Translations under genes and position numbers: made by a program
DNA from: Streptomyces sp. sk2.1
GTDB taxonomy: Bacteria; Actinomycetota; Actinomycetes; Streptomycetales; Streptomycetaceae
Length of the DNA: 34,936 bases
Assembly: GCF_008120935.1 (NCBI RefSeq)
Contig: NZ_RDBO01000084.1
Coordinates: 48,119-83,054 of the forward strand
Direction: 5' to 3'
The notes under the pieces: model-generated
Seen by the model: only the letters and a program-made list of their open reading frames with translations
Told to the model about the DNA's origin: nothing
The model's database searches: none
Shown: positions 7,787 to 14,383 of the stretch, one piece after another
Layout: each line of letters opens with the position of its first letter
How positions within the stretch are numbered: the first letter of the stretch is position 1

Positions 7787-8703
7787 CTTTCTCTACGCGC
7801 TCTTCGCAGGACAACTCCCACCTCGCGCAGCAGGCCGGGCCTGGTGGGCTTGGGCGGTCCGGGCAGTACGTCGAACCCGGCGGCCGTGATCGCGGCGAGG
7901 GCCGCGCGCCCTCCGCCCACGAATCCGGCGAGGAGCAGCTTGAGCCTGCCGTGCACACTGCCCACCAGGGGGATGCCCTCGTCCAGCAGCTGCCGGGCGC
8001 GTTCCGCTTCGTACGCGACCAGGGAACGCACCGACGCGTTCCCCGAGGGGGCCGCCAGATCGGCCTCTCCGACGCGGAACCGCGCCATGTCCTCGGCGGG
8101 CAGGTAGATCCGGTCGCGGCCGAGGTCCTCGGTGACGTCCTGGAGGTGTTCGATGATCTGCAGGGCCGTGCAGACGGCGTCGGAACGGCGGATGCGTTCG
8201 GGGCTGGCGGTCCCGGTGACCTGCAGGACCAGCCGGCCGACGGGGTTGGCGGACAGTTCGCAGTAGGCGAGCAGTTCGTCGTACGTCCCGTAGCGGCGGA
8301 CCCGCTGGTCCTGCCGGTTCGCCTCGACGAGGCCGAGGAACGGCTCGGGGGTGAGTCCGCGGCGCCGCACGGTGGGGCGCAGTCCGCGCAGCAGGGGGTG
8401 GCGGGGGCCGTCGCCCGTGGTGTCGAAGACCCGGTGGAGATCGGCCTCGAAGGCGTCGAGCACGGCGAGCCGGTCATCGGCCGCCGCCGGGTCCAGACCG
8501 AGGTGGCGGGCGTCCGCCCCGCCCTCGGCGAGGTCCCCGTCGCCGATGTCGTCGACGAGGCGGGCGAAGCCGTACAGGGCCATCAGGTCGTCCCGCCAGG
8601 CCCGGGGCAGGAAGAAGGGGGCCACGGGGAAGTTCTCGTCGGCGGCCTTGTCGAGGGTGCCGGGCGCCGTGGCGTCGGGGTGTGCCTGCGGGGTGAGGGT
8701 CAC
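7783..8703 (-). CDS. hpnC: Hydroxysqualene synthase HpnC
   Basis: HpnC turns presqualene diphosphate into hydroxysqualene. It is a 306-residue paralogue of HpnD with DDIGDGDL at 51-58 and the second acidic motif in LQDVTEDLGRDRIYLP. The segment LDKAADENFPVAPFFLP near the N-terminus is typical of HpnC, with little before it, so an upstream start is not needed. The GTG at 8703 has no evident ribosome site. It overlaps by four bases (GTGA) the stop of a 20-codon ORF, which would supply ribosomes by coupling. It is the first recognised enzyme gene of the hopanoid operon; the operon promoter should lie in the 8763-9088 stretch. Confidence 0.93.
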   Translation of the reverse strand: MTLTPQAHPDATAPGTLDKAADENFPVAPFFLPRAWRDDLMALYGFARLVDDIGDGDLAEGGADARHLGLDPAAADDRLAVLDAFEADLHRVFDTTGDGPRHPLLRGLRPTVRRRGLTPEPFLGLVEANRQDQRVRRYGTYDELLAYCELSANPVGRLVLQVTGTASPERIRRSDAVCTALQIIEHLQDVTEDLGRDRIYLPAEDMARFRVGEADLAAPSGNASVRSLVAYEAERARQLLDEGIPLVGSVHGRLKLLLAGFVGGGRAALAAITAAGFDVLPGPPKPTRPGLLREVGVVLRRARRER

Positions 8704-8762
8704 CGGCGGCCGCCCGGTGCGGGGACGGCGTGAGCACCTCGGAGCTGGAGATCTTCCGTCAT
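8700..8762 (-). CDS. Possible 20-codon leader ORF coupled to hpnC
   Basis: The ORF runs from ATG 8762 to a TGA that overlaps the hpnC GTG as GTGA. Its peptide starts MTEDLQLRG and ends PGGRR. A GGGAG lies about 11 bases before the ATG, and a TAGAAC -10-like element (8779-8784) lies just upstream, giving a very short leader. About two thirds of its codons end in G or C. The main support is the exact overlap plus the absence of a ribosome site for hpnC itself. No function is suggested beyond translational coupling. Confidence 0.35.
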   Translation of the reverse strand: MTEDLQLRGAHAVPAPGGRR

Positions 8763-9088
8763 TGCCGTCACATCTCCCGTTCTACACTGCTGACCCAAAA
8801 CATCCCATTCCGGACACGCCGCCCGCTCTGCCGAGTGCGGAGCGCTGCCTACGATCCGTACGGCCAGGCGGTATCGCCCCACTTGCCTCGAATCAGCACC
8901 GGTACAGCTTACGTTGTACAACGCTCATCCATACGGCGGGGTGCGGAGCACGCCGCGAGGGCGTTCCCCTCCCCGCCAACCTTTCCTGCACCCAAGGGGA
9001 TTGACGTCATCCGCCGGTAGGAGATCTTGCCCCGGGCGTACCGCCGGGCGTGCAGGAGCACGGCGGTCGTCCATGATCCGGACAGCGG
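8763..9088. other. Intergenic stretch upstream of the hopanoid operon
   Basis: No supported gene. It holds a minus-strand TAGAAC -10-like element at 8779-8784 with no good -35 partner, and a perfect 12-bp palindrome at 8912-8923. Open frames across it have poor codon bias and no ribosome site. Confidence 0.5.
8912..8923. promoter_or_regulatory. 12-bp palindrome, candidate operator of the hopanoid operon
   Basis: CGTTGTACAACG is a perfect inverted repeat about 150-210 bases upstream of hpnC. Its AT-rich core stands out in this GC-rich DNA. Shape and size suit a dimeric repressor or activator; the protein is not known. Confidence 0.4.
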
Positions 9089-9124
9089 GACGGCCCCCGC
9101 CGGAATCCTCCGGCAGAGGCCGTC
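9089..9124 (-). terminator. Terminator after the ABC exporter operon
   Basis: Outer stem GACGGCC (9089-9095) with GGCCGTC (9118-9124), a small internal loop, then inner stem GCCGGA (9099-9104) with TCCGGC (9109-9114) around ATCC. It sits 18 bases past the ABC ATPase stop and separates this operon from the hopanoid operon. There is no U-run, as is common in Streptomyces. Confidence 0.7.
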
Positions 9125-9142
9125 GCGGGACCGCGGGAGCGA

Positions 9143-9928
9143 CTACTTCCCGGTCTCGCGCTCGTACGCCTTGAGCACCTCGTCCGTGGGGCCGTCCATC
9201 AGCAGCTCGCCCTTCTCCAGCCACAGGACCCGGTCGCAGGTGTCCCTGATGGACTTGTTGCTGTGGCTGACCAGGAACACGGTGCCCGCCTCCTTGCGGA
9301 GCTCCCGGATGCGCTTCTCGGAGCGGATCTGGAACTTGCGGTCACCGGTCGCCAGCGCCTCGTCGATCATGAGGACGTCGTGGTTCTTCGCGGCGGCGAT
9401 GGAGAAGCGCAGCCGGGCGGCCATGCCGGAGGAGTACGTGCGCATCGGCAGGGTGATGAAGTCGCCCTTCTCGTTGATGCCGGAGAAGTCGACGATCCCC
9501 TGGTAGCGCTCGCGGATCTCCTCGCGGGACATGCCCATCGCGAGGCCGCCGAGCACCACGTTGCGCTCGCCGGTCAGGTCGCTCATCAGCGCCGCGTTCA
9601 CGCCGAGCAGCGAGGGCTGGCCGTCGGTGTAGACCTTGCCCTTCTCGGTCGGCAGCAGCCCGGCGATGGCCCGCAGCAGCGTGGACTTGCCGGAGCCGTT
9701 GGTCCCGATGAGGCCGATCGCCTCGCCCCGGTAGGCGGTGAAGGTGACGCCGCGCACGGCGTGCACCTTGCGCACCCCTCGCGCCTCGCCCTTGCCGCGG
9801 CGCAGTATCCGGCTCAGCGCCGCGGTGGCGCTGCCCCTGCCGCCGCCCGCGCCGTTCACCCGGTAGACGATGTGCACATCGTCGGCGATGACGGTGGGGA
9901 CGCGCCCCTGGGTCTTGTCGTCAGCCAC
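9143..9928 (-). CDS. ABC transporter ATPase of polysaccharide/teichoic acid export type
   Basis: This is the nucleotide-binding half of a TagGH or Wzm-Wzt type exporter, 261 residues. Walker A is GTNGSGKST at 75-83, the signature is YSSGMAARLRFS, Walker B is DVLMIDEALATGD, and the switch His is in LVSHSNKS. The YSSGM form of the signature is characteristic of exporters of lipid-linked polymers. There is no C-terminal carbohydrate-binding extension as in O-antigen Wzt, so it is closer to TagH-core proteins. GTG 9928 overlaps the permease gene by 8 bases. It is the last gene of the envelope operon and is followed by a hairpin terminator. Substrate is inferred from neighbours only. Confidence 0.9.
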   Translation of the reverse strand: MADDKTQGRVPTVIADDVHIVYRVNGAGGGRGSATAALSRILRRGKGEARGVRKVHAVRGVTFTAYRGEAIGLIGTNGSGKSTLLRAIAGLLPTEKGKVYTDGQPSLLGVNAALMSDLTGERNVVLGGLAMGMSREEIRERYQGIVDFSGINEKGDFITLPMRTYSSGMAARLRFSIAAAKNHDVLMIDEALATGDRKFQIRSEKRIRELRKEAGTVFLVSHSNKSIRDTCDRVLWLEKGELLMDGPTDEVLKAYERETGK

Positions 9929-10850
9929 GGCCGTACCGTTCCTCTGCCTTCCAGAAGTACACGAAGCCCACCAGGCCGACGACGAGCGCCCAGGCCAGCG
10001 CCACCATCCAGACGTGCGCCGGCAGGTTCTCCGCGCCGTACCCGTCGATCAGCGCGAAGCGGATCAGATCCATGTAGACGGCCGCCGGGTTGTACTGGAG
10101 GACGTCGGCGATCCAGGCCGGCTTGTCCTTGAGCATCACCGGGATGGAGAACATGACGCCCGAGGCGTACATCCAGGTCCGCATGACGAACGGCATCAGC
10201 TGGGCGAGGTCGGGGGTCTTGCTGCCGAGCCGGGCCATGATCAGCGCCAGACCGGTGTTGAAGACGAACTGCATGGCCAGCGCCGGGATGATCAGCAGCC
10301 AGGACAGGCTCGGGTAACTGCCGAAGACCACGGCCACGACCCCGAGCACGATCATCGAGAACAGCAGCTGCTGGAGCTGCTGCAGCGAGAACGAGACGGG
10401 CAGCGAGGCACGCGGGAAGTGCAGCGCCCGGACCAGGCCCAGGTTGCCGGAGATCGCCCGTACGCCCGCCATCACCGAGCTCTGGGTGAAGGTGAAGACG
10501 AAGACCCCGGTCACCAGGAACGGGATGAAGACCTCCTGGGTCATTCCCTTCCTGGTGCCCAGGATCAGTCCGAAGATCAAGTAGTAGACCAGGGCGTTGA
10601 GCAGCGGGGTCGCCACCTGCCACAGCTGGCCCAGCTTCGCCTGGCTGTACTGGGCGGTCAGCTTCGCCCTGGAGAACGCCATGATGAAGTGGCGCCGGCC
10701 CCAGAGCTGCCGGATGTACTCGAAGAGCCCCGGCCGGGCGCCGCTCACCGTGAGGCCGTACTTGGCGGCCAGCTCTGCCGGGCTCAGACCGTCGTCGGCG
10801 GATGGTGGGGTGCTCAGTGCGACCGCACCATCAGGGGTTGTGTCACTCAC
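9921..10850 (-). CDS. ABC-2 type permease of polysaccharide/teichoic acid export type
   Basis: This membrane half of the exporter has 309 residues. A hydrophilic N-terminus of about 75 residues, including LWGRRHFIMAFSRAKLTAQY, precedes about six hydrophobic helices. Examples are LLNALVYYLIFGLILG, LLFSMIVLGVVAVVFGSY and VALAWALVVGLVGFVYFW. The pre-helix segment and the QYSQAKLGQLWQVATPLLNA stretch match the TagG/Wzm/RfbA layout. It pairs with the ATPase that overlaps its 3' end. The start is GTG 10850, with GAGAG nine bases upstream; a 31-codon ORF overlaps this start. Confidence 0.9.
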   Translation of the reverse strand: MSDTTPDGAVALSTPPSADDGLSPAELAAKYGLTVSGARPGLFEYIRQLWGRRHFIMAFSRAKLTAQYSQAKLGQLWQVATPLLNALVYYLIFGLILGTRKGMTQEVFIPFLVTGVFVFTFTQSSVMAGVRAISGNLGLVRALHFPRASLPVSFSLQQLQQLLFSMIVLGVVAVVFGSYPSLSWLLIIPALAMQFVFNTGLALIMARLGSKTPDLAQLMPFVMRTWMYASGVMFSIPVMLKDKPAWIADVLQYNPAAVYMDLIRFALIDGYGAENLPAHVWMVALAWALVVGLVGFVYFWKAEERYGRG

Positions 10851-10938
10851 CAGATGAAACTCTCGTATTCAAGATGCGCAGCCAGTCGCGGGCGCGGCTC
10901 GGAGCGGACAGGTCCCATAGGGAAAACGTACGACTCAT
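10843..10938 (-). CDS. Possible 31-residue ORF between glycosyltransferase and exporter permease
   Basis: The ORF begins at ATG 10938 and its TGA lies inside the permease start (shared 8 bases). The peptide contains SLWDLSAPSRARDWLRIL, a plausible amphipathic helix. The central codons show normal G/C third-position bias, but both ends do not. The ribosome site is weak. It may be a small exporter-associated peptide, or simply untranslated leader for the ABC genes. Not recognised. Confidence 0.3.
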   Translation of the reverse strand: MSRTFSLWDLSAPSRARDWLRILNTRVSSGE

Positions 10939-10958
10939 GCTCTCAGAAGGAGAGCTTC

Positions 10959-11843
10959 TCAGATCACGGGAGGTCGGCCGAGCCTGGTCAGCAGCCACAC
11001 CGTGCGCCACTTCATCGGGCGGCGGGTGCCGCACGGGGTGGTCCAGCCCTCCCGGAAGCCGCCGAACCACGCCTTCAGTGCCGGGACGGACGGCCTGCGC
11101 AGCAGGGTCAGCAGCAGCCACACCCCGAGGTAGACGGGGATCAGGGGGGCGGGCAGGTTGCGACGGGCCAGCCAGACCCGGTTGCGGGCCACCATGCGGT
11201 GGTACACCGCGTGCCGCGACGGGGCGGTCGTGGGGTGGTTGAGGACCATGTCCGCGCGGTAGTCGATCATCCAGCCGGCGTCCAGCGCCCGCCAGGCGAG
11301 ATCGGTCTCCTCGTGCGCGTAGAAGAACCGGCCGGGCAGCGGTCCGACCTCGGCGATGACCTCGGTGCGCACGGCGTTGGCGCCGCCCAGGAAGGTCGTC
11401 ACGCGGGAGGAGCGCAGCGGGTCGGAGGCGCGCAGCCGCGGCACGTGGCGGCGCTGGGTGACACCGGTGTCCGGGTCGGCGATGCGGAAGCTGACGATGC
11501 CCAGCCGGGGGTCCGACCCGAACGCCCGGCGGCACAGCTCGGCGGTGTCGGTGAGCGGCAGCAGTCCGTCGTCGTCGAGGAAGAGCAGGACGTCCACGTC
11601 GCTGCCGGACGGGCCGAATGCCTCGATCCCGACGTTGCGGCCGCCGGGGATGCCGAGGTTCTCCGGCAGCTCGACGGTGCGCACCCCGGCGGGGACCTCC
11701 GGGACGGGGGCGCCGTTGCCGACGACCACCACCTCGACCCGGTCGCCCTCCTGGCGGGCGACCGAGTCGAGGAGGGCGCGGAGCTCGTCCGGGCGGTTGC
11801 CCATCGTGATGATGACCGCGCCGATCTTCATGGGGGTGCTCAC
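10959..11843 (-). CDS. Family 2 glycosyltransferase
   Basis: This is a GT-A fold glycosyltransferase of 294 residues. The N-terminal nucleotide-sugar part shows IGAVIITMGNRPDELRALLDS, the NLGIPGGRNVGIEA loop, and the metal motif in LLFLDDDGLL. The acceptor part shows FFYAHEETDLAWRALDAGW, the ExDLxWR motif of rhamnosyl-like transferases. A hydrophobic helix (IPVYLGVWLLLTLL) in the C-terminal third suggests membrane contact. GTG 11843 overlaps the preceding gene by four bases (GTGA); ATG 11831 is the alternative. In the operon it probably adds a sugar to the product of the CDP-alcohol enzymes before export. Donor and acceptor are unknown. Confidence 0.88.
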   Translation of the reverse strand: MSTPMKIGAVIITMGNRPDELRALLDSVARQEGDRVEVVVVGNGAPVPEVPAGVRTVELPENLGIPGGRNVGIEAFGPSGSDVDVLLFLDDDGLLPLTDTAELCRRAFGSDPRLGIVSFRIADPDTGVTQRRHVPRLRASDPLRSSRVTTFLGGANAVRTEVIAEVGPLPGRFFYAHEETDLAWRALDAGWMIDYRADMVLNHPTTAPSRHAVYHRMVARNRVWLARRNLPAPLIPVYLGVWLLLTLLRRPSVPALKAWFGGFREGWTTPCGTRRPMKWRTVWLLTRLGRPPVI

Positions 11844-12619
11844 TTCAGCCTGCTCGACGCCAGGATCGACACGAGGTGCAGGAGGGTCTGCAGCAGCGCG
11901 ATGCCGGCCAGCACCGCGACCATCAGACGGCTGAAGAACAGGTCGTCCCTGACCGCGTCGAGGACGGCCGCCGCCAGGATCACCAGCGACGCCTCGACCC
12001 CGAGGATCAGCCGGTGGAACTTGAGCGCTCCGGCGGCCCGGCGGGCGAGCGCCATGCCGGACGAGCGCGGCTCGGACGCGGACTCCTTGACGGGCGGCAG
12101 GCCGCCCTGGTGCCGGGCGACCCCGACGAGGTCGGTCTCGGCCTTGATCAGGATCGCGCCGAGGGCGGCGAGCGTGCCCAGGAAGGCCCACAGCCAGTCG
12201 ATCCGCCCGGAGCCCCACAGGTCCGCGGCGCGCAGGCCGAAGCCGACCAGCACGGCCGCGTCGCAGAGGTAGGCGCCGACCCGGTCCAGGTAGACCCCGC
12301 CCAGCGAGAACTGCTTCTTCCAGCGGGCGATCTCGCCGTCGACGCAGTCGAGCAGCAGGTAGAGCTGGACCATGAGGACCCCGAGCAGCGCGCCGGGAAT
12401 GCCCGGGACGAGCAGGGCGGGGGCGGAGAGCACACCCGCGACGGTCATCAGGTAGGTCAGCTGGTTGGGGGTGACCTTGGTGTTCACCAGGTGCCGGTCG
12501 ATGCGCAGCGAGATCTCGCGCATGTAGAGCCGACCGGCCCAGTGCTCGCCGCTGCGCCGGTCCTTCACGCCCGGCGGGTGCACGACCGGGCGGAGTTCAG
12601 CTATGGATGGCTTTTGCAT
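11840..12619 (-). CDS. CDP-alcohol phosphatidyltransferase family protein with altered motif
   Basis: This is a polytopic membrane enzyme of 259 residues that should transfer a phospho-alcohol from a CDP-alcohol to a second alcohol. The family motif is readable: Asp91, Asp94-Gly95, Ala98-Arg99, Gly108, Asp112, in LLDCVDGEIARW and GGVYLDRVGAYL. The fourth motif Asp, expected four residues after Asp112, is Ala116. The N-terminus has the usual amphipathic entry LRIDRHLVNTKVTPNQLTYL, followed by several helices. ATG 12619 overlaps the G1PDH-like gene by 23 bases without a clear ribosome site, so coupling is likely. Its substrate is unknown; the dehydrogenase next door hints at a glycerol-phosphate alcohol. 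Confidence 0.85.
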   Translation of the reverse strand: MQKPSIAELRPVVHPPGVKDRRSGEHWAGRLYMREISLRIDRHLVNTKVTPNQLTYLMTVAGVLSAPALLVPGIPGALLGVLMVQLYLLLDCVDGEIARWKKQFSLGGVYLDRVGAYLCDAAVLVGFGLRAADLWGSGRIDWLWAFLGTLAALGAILIKAETDLVGVARHQGGLPPVKESASEPRSSGMALARRAAGALKFHRLILGVEASLVILAAAVLDAVRDDLFFSRLMVAVLAGIALLQTLLHLVSILASSRLK

Positions 12620-13658
12620 AGTCGGCGTACGCGTCCCTGATCTGGTCGGTGGACAGGTTGAGGTGTTCCAGGATCGTGAAGCGCCCGGGGCGGGTCTGCG
12701 GGGCGTACTCGACGGCCCGGACGAACTCCTCGGCGGTGAACCCGATCTCCTCGGGCAGGACCGGCAGCCCGTGCCGGCGCAGGGTCCTCGCCATGAGGAG
12801 CGACTCCTCGTGGGCACCCCGCAGCCGCATCGCGAAGCAGGCGCCGAGGCCGACCTGCTCGCCGTGGCTGGCCGCGCGCCGGGGGTGGAGCAGGTCGAAG
12901 GCGTGGTTGATCTCGTGGCAGGCGCCCGAGGCGGGCCGGGAGTCCCCGGCGACGGACATCGATATGCCGGTCAGCACCAGGCCCTCGGCGAGCACCTTCA
13001 GGAAGGCGTCGTCGCCGATCCCGCCGGGGTGGCGCAGCACGGCCTCGCCGGCCTGCCGGGCCATCGCGGCGGCCAGGCCGTCGATCTCCTCGCCGGTGAT
13101 CTCGTGGGCCAGCTCCCAGTCGGCCACGCAGGAGATGTTGGAGACCGCGTCGCCGATGCCGGAGCGCACGAAGCGGGCGGGTGCCTGGCGGACCGTGTCG
13201 AGGTCGATGACGACGGCGATCGGGGTGGGGACCCCGTAGGAGCCCCGGCCGTTGTCGTTGTCCAGGGTCGCGACCGGCGAGCACAGGCCGTCGTGGGCGA
13301 GGTTCGTCGCCACCGCGACCATGGGCAGGCCGACCCGCGCCGCGGCGTACTTGGCCACGTCGACGATCTTGCCGCCGCCGAGGCCGACCACCGCGTCGTA
13401 CCGGTTGCCCTTGATGTCGTCGGCCAGCTTGACCGCCGAGTCGAGGGTGCCGTCGGTGACCGGGTACCAGTGGGCGCCGGGCAGCGCGGGGGCCAGCCGC
13501 TCGCGCAGGGCCCGCCCCGAGCCGTCGCTGATCGCCACGGCGAGCTTGCCGGAGGCGGAGATCCGCTGGTCCGCGAGGAGACCGGCCAGGTCGTCCAGGG
13601 CGCCGCGACGGATGTCGACGACGACCGGGGACGGGATGAGCCGGGTCAGTACTGGCAC
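12597..13658 (-). CDS. sn-glycerol-1-phosphate dehydrogenase-like protein (AraM/EgsA family)
   Basis: This 353-residue protein belongs to the iron-containing alcohol dehydrogenase / glycerol-1-phosphate dehydrogenase superfamily. Known members reduce dihydroxyacetone phosphate to sn-glycerol-1-phosphate, the archaeal stereoisomer, which is rare in bacteria (AraM in Bacillus). The NAD-binding loop is GLGGGKIVDVAKYAA (Gly94-Lys97). Candidate metal ligands are Asp170 (GIGDAVSN), His248 (GACHEINH) and His265 (ASHGEQVG). The segment ATNLAHDGLCSPVA, typical of the G1PDH group, is also present. The start is GTG 13658, overlapping the nucleotidyltransferase gene by 13 bases. 2-deoxy-scyllo-inosose synthase-like or other polyol dehydrogenases are less likely alternatives. 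Confidence 0.83.
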   Translation of the reverse strand: MPVLTRLIPSPVVVDIRRGALDDLAGLLADQRISASGKLAVAISDGSGRALRERLAPALPGAHWYPVTDGTLDSAVKLADDIKGNRYDAVVGLGGGKIVDVAKYAAARVGLPMVAVATNLAHDGLCSPVATLDNDNGRGSYGVPTPIAVVIDLDTVRQAPARFVRSGIGDAVSNISCVADWELAHEITGEEIDGLAAAMARQAGEAVLRHPGGIGDDAFLKVLAEGLVLTGISMSVAGDSRPASGACHEINHAFDLLHPRRAASHGEQVGLGACFAMRLRGAHEESLLMARTLRRHGLPVLPEEIGFTAEEFVRAVEYAPQTRPGRFTILEHLNLSTDQIRDAYADYAKAIHS

Positions 13659-14383
13659 GCGATCTCACGGCCCTTCGCGAGGTCGTCGTGGTTGTCGATC
13701 TCCACCCACGCCACCTCGCCGATGGGAGCCACGTCGATGGTGAAGCCGCGGTTCACGAGCTCCTGGTAACCGTCCTCGTAGTAGAGGTCGGGGTCGCGCT
13801 CGAAGGTCGTCCTCAGCGCGTCGGCCAGCTCCGCGGCGGCCTCGGGCTCGATCAGGGTGACGCCGATGTACTCGCCGGTCGCGGTCGCCGGGTCCATCAG
13901 CTTGGTGATGTGCCGCACACCCCTGCCGTCCTCGGTGACGACCTTCATCTCCTCGTCCGCCAGCTGCTTCAGCGTGTCGAGGGCGAGGATGATCCGCCGG
14001 CCCTCGCCGCGGGCGGCGAGCAGGGTCTTCTCGACGGAGGCGGGGTGGACGGTGTCGCCGTTGGCCAGGATGACGCCGCGGCCCAGGACCTCACGGGCGC
14101 ACCACAGGGAGTAGGCGTTGTTCCACTCCTCGGCCTTGTCGTTGTCGATCAGGGTGAGGGTGACGCCGTACTTCGCCTCGAACTCGGCCTTGCGGGCGTA
14201 CACCGCCTCCTTGCGGTAGCCGACGACGACGGCGACCTCGGTGAGGCCGATTTCCGCGAAGTTGGCCAGCGTCAGGTCCAGGACCGTCTTCTCGCCGTCC
14301 ACAGGCACGAGAGCCTTCGGGAGCGTGTCGGTGTAGGGGCGCAGACGCCGTCCTGCACCGGCTGCCAGTACGAGGCCGATCAT
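13646..14383 (-). CDS. Sugar-phosphate/alcohol-phosphate nucleotidyltransferase (LicC/IPCT-like)
   Basis: This is a nucleotidyltransferase of 245 residues. The N-terminal signature LAAGAGRRLRPYTDTLPKAL contains the GxGxRxxP and PK motifs. Later come EEWNNAYSLWCAREVL, LANGDTVH with the metal Asp, KVVTEDGRGVRHITKLM and GEYIGV. The NNAYSL segment resembles CTP:phosphocholine (LicC) and CTP:inositol-1-phosphate cytidylyltransferases more than glucose-1-phosphate enzymes. It should therefore make a CDP-alcohol for the two CDP-alcohol phosphatidyltransferases next to it. ATG 14383 overlaps the stop of the preceding gene (ATGA) and has GGAGAA upstream. Base and alcohol specificity are inferred, not proved. 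Confidence 0.85.
   Translation of the reverse strand: MIGLVLAAGAGRRLRPYTDTLPKALVPVDGEKTVLDLTLANFAEIGLTEVAVVVGYRKEAVYARKAEFEAKYGVTLTLIDNDKAEEWNNAYSLWCAREVLGRGVILANGDTVHPASVEKTLLAARGEGRRIILALDTLKQLADEEMKVVTEDGRGVRHITKLMDPATATGEYIGVTLIEPEAAAELADALRTTFERDPDLYYEDGYQELVNRGFTIDVAPIGEVAWVEIDNHDDLAKGREIACQY

Noticed and set aside
5329..8703. Carotenoid (phytoene synthase/desaturase) interpretation of hpnC, hpnD and hpnE
   Set aside because: Two tandem synthase paralogues next to shc, hpnG and hpnH define the squalene route; no lycopene cyclase or other carotenoid gene is present.
8763..8921. Longer upstream version of the hpnC leader ORF, starting at an ATG near 8921
   Set aside because: Weak codon bias, no ribosome site, and its start lies within the palindrome.
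10945..10959. Small hairpin AGAAG/CTTCT at the glycosyltransferase stop as a terminator
   Set aside because: Only five base pairs and partly inside the coding region; too weak to call.
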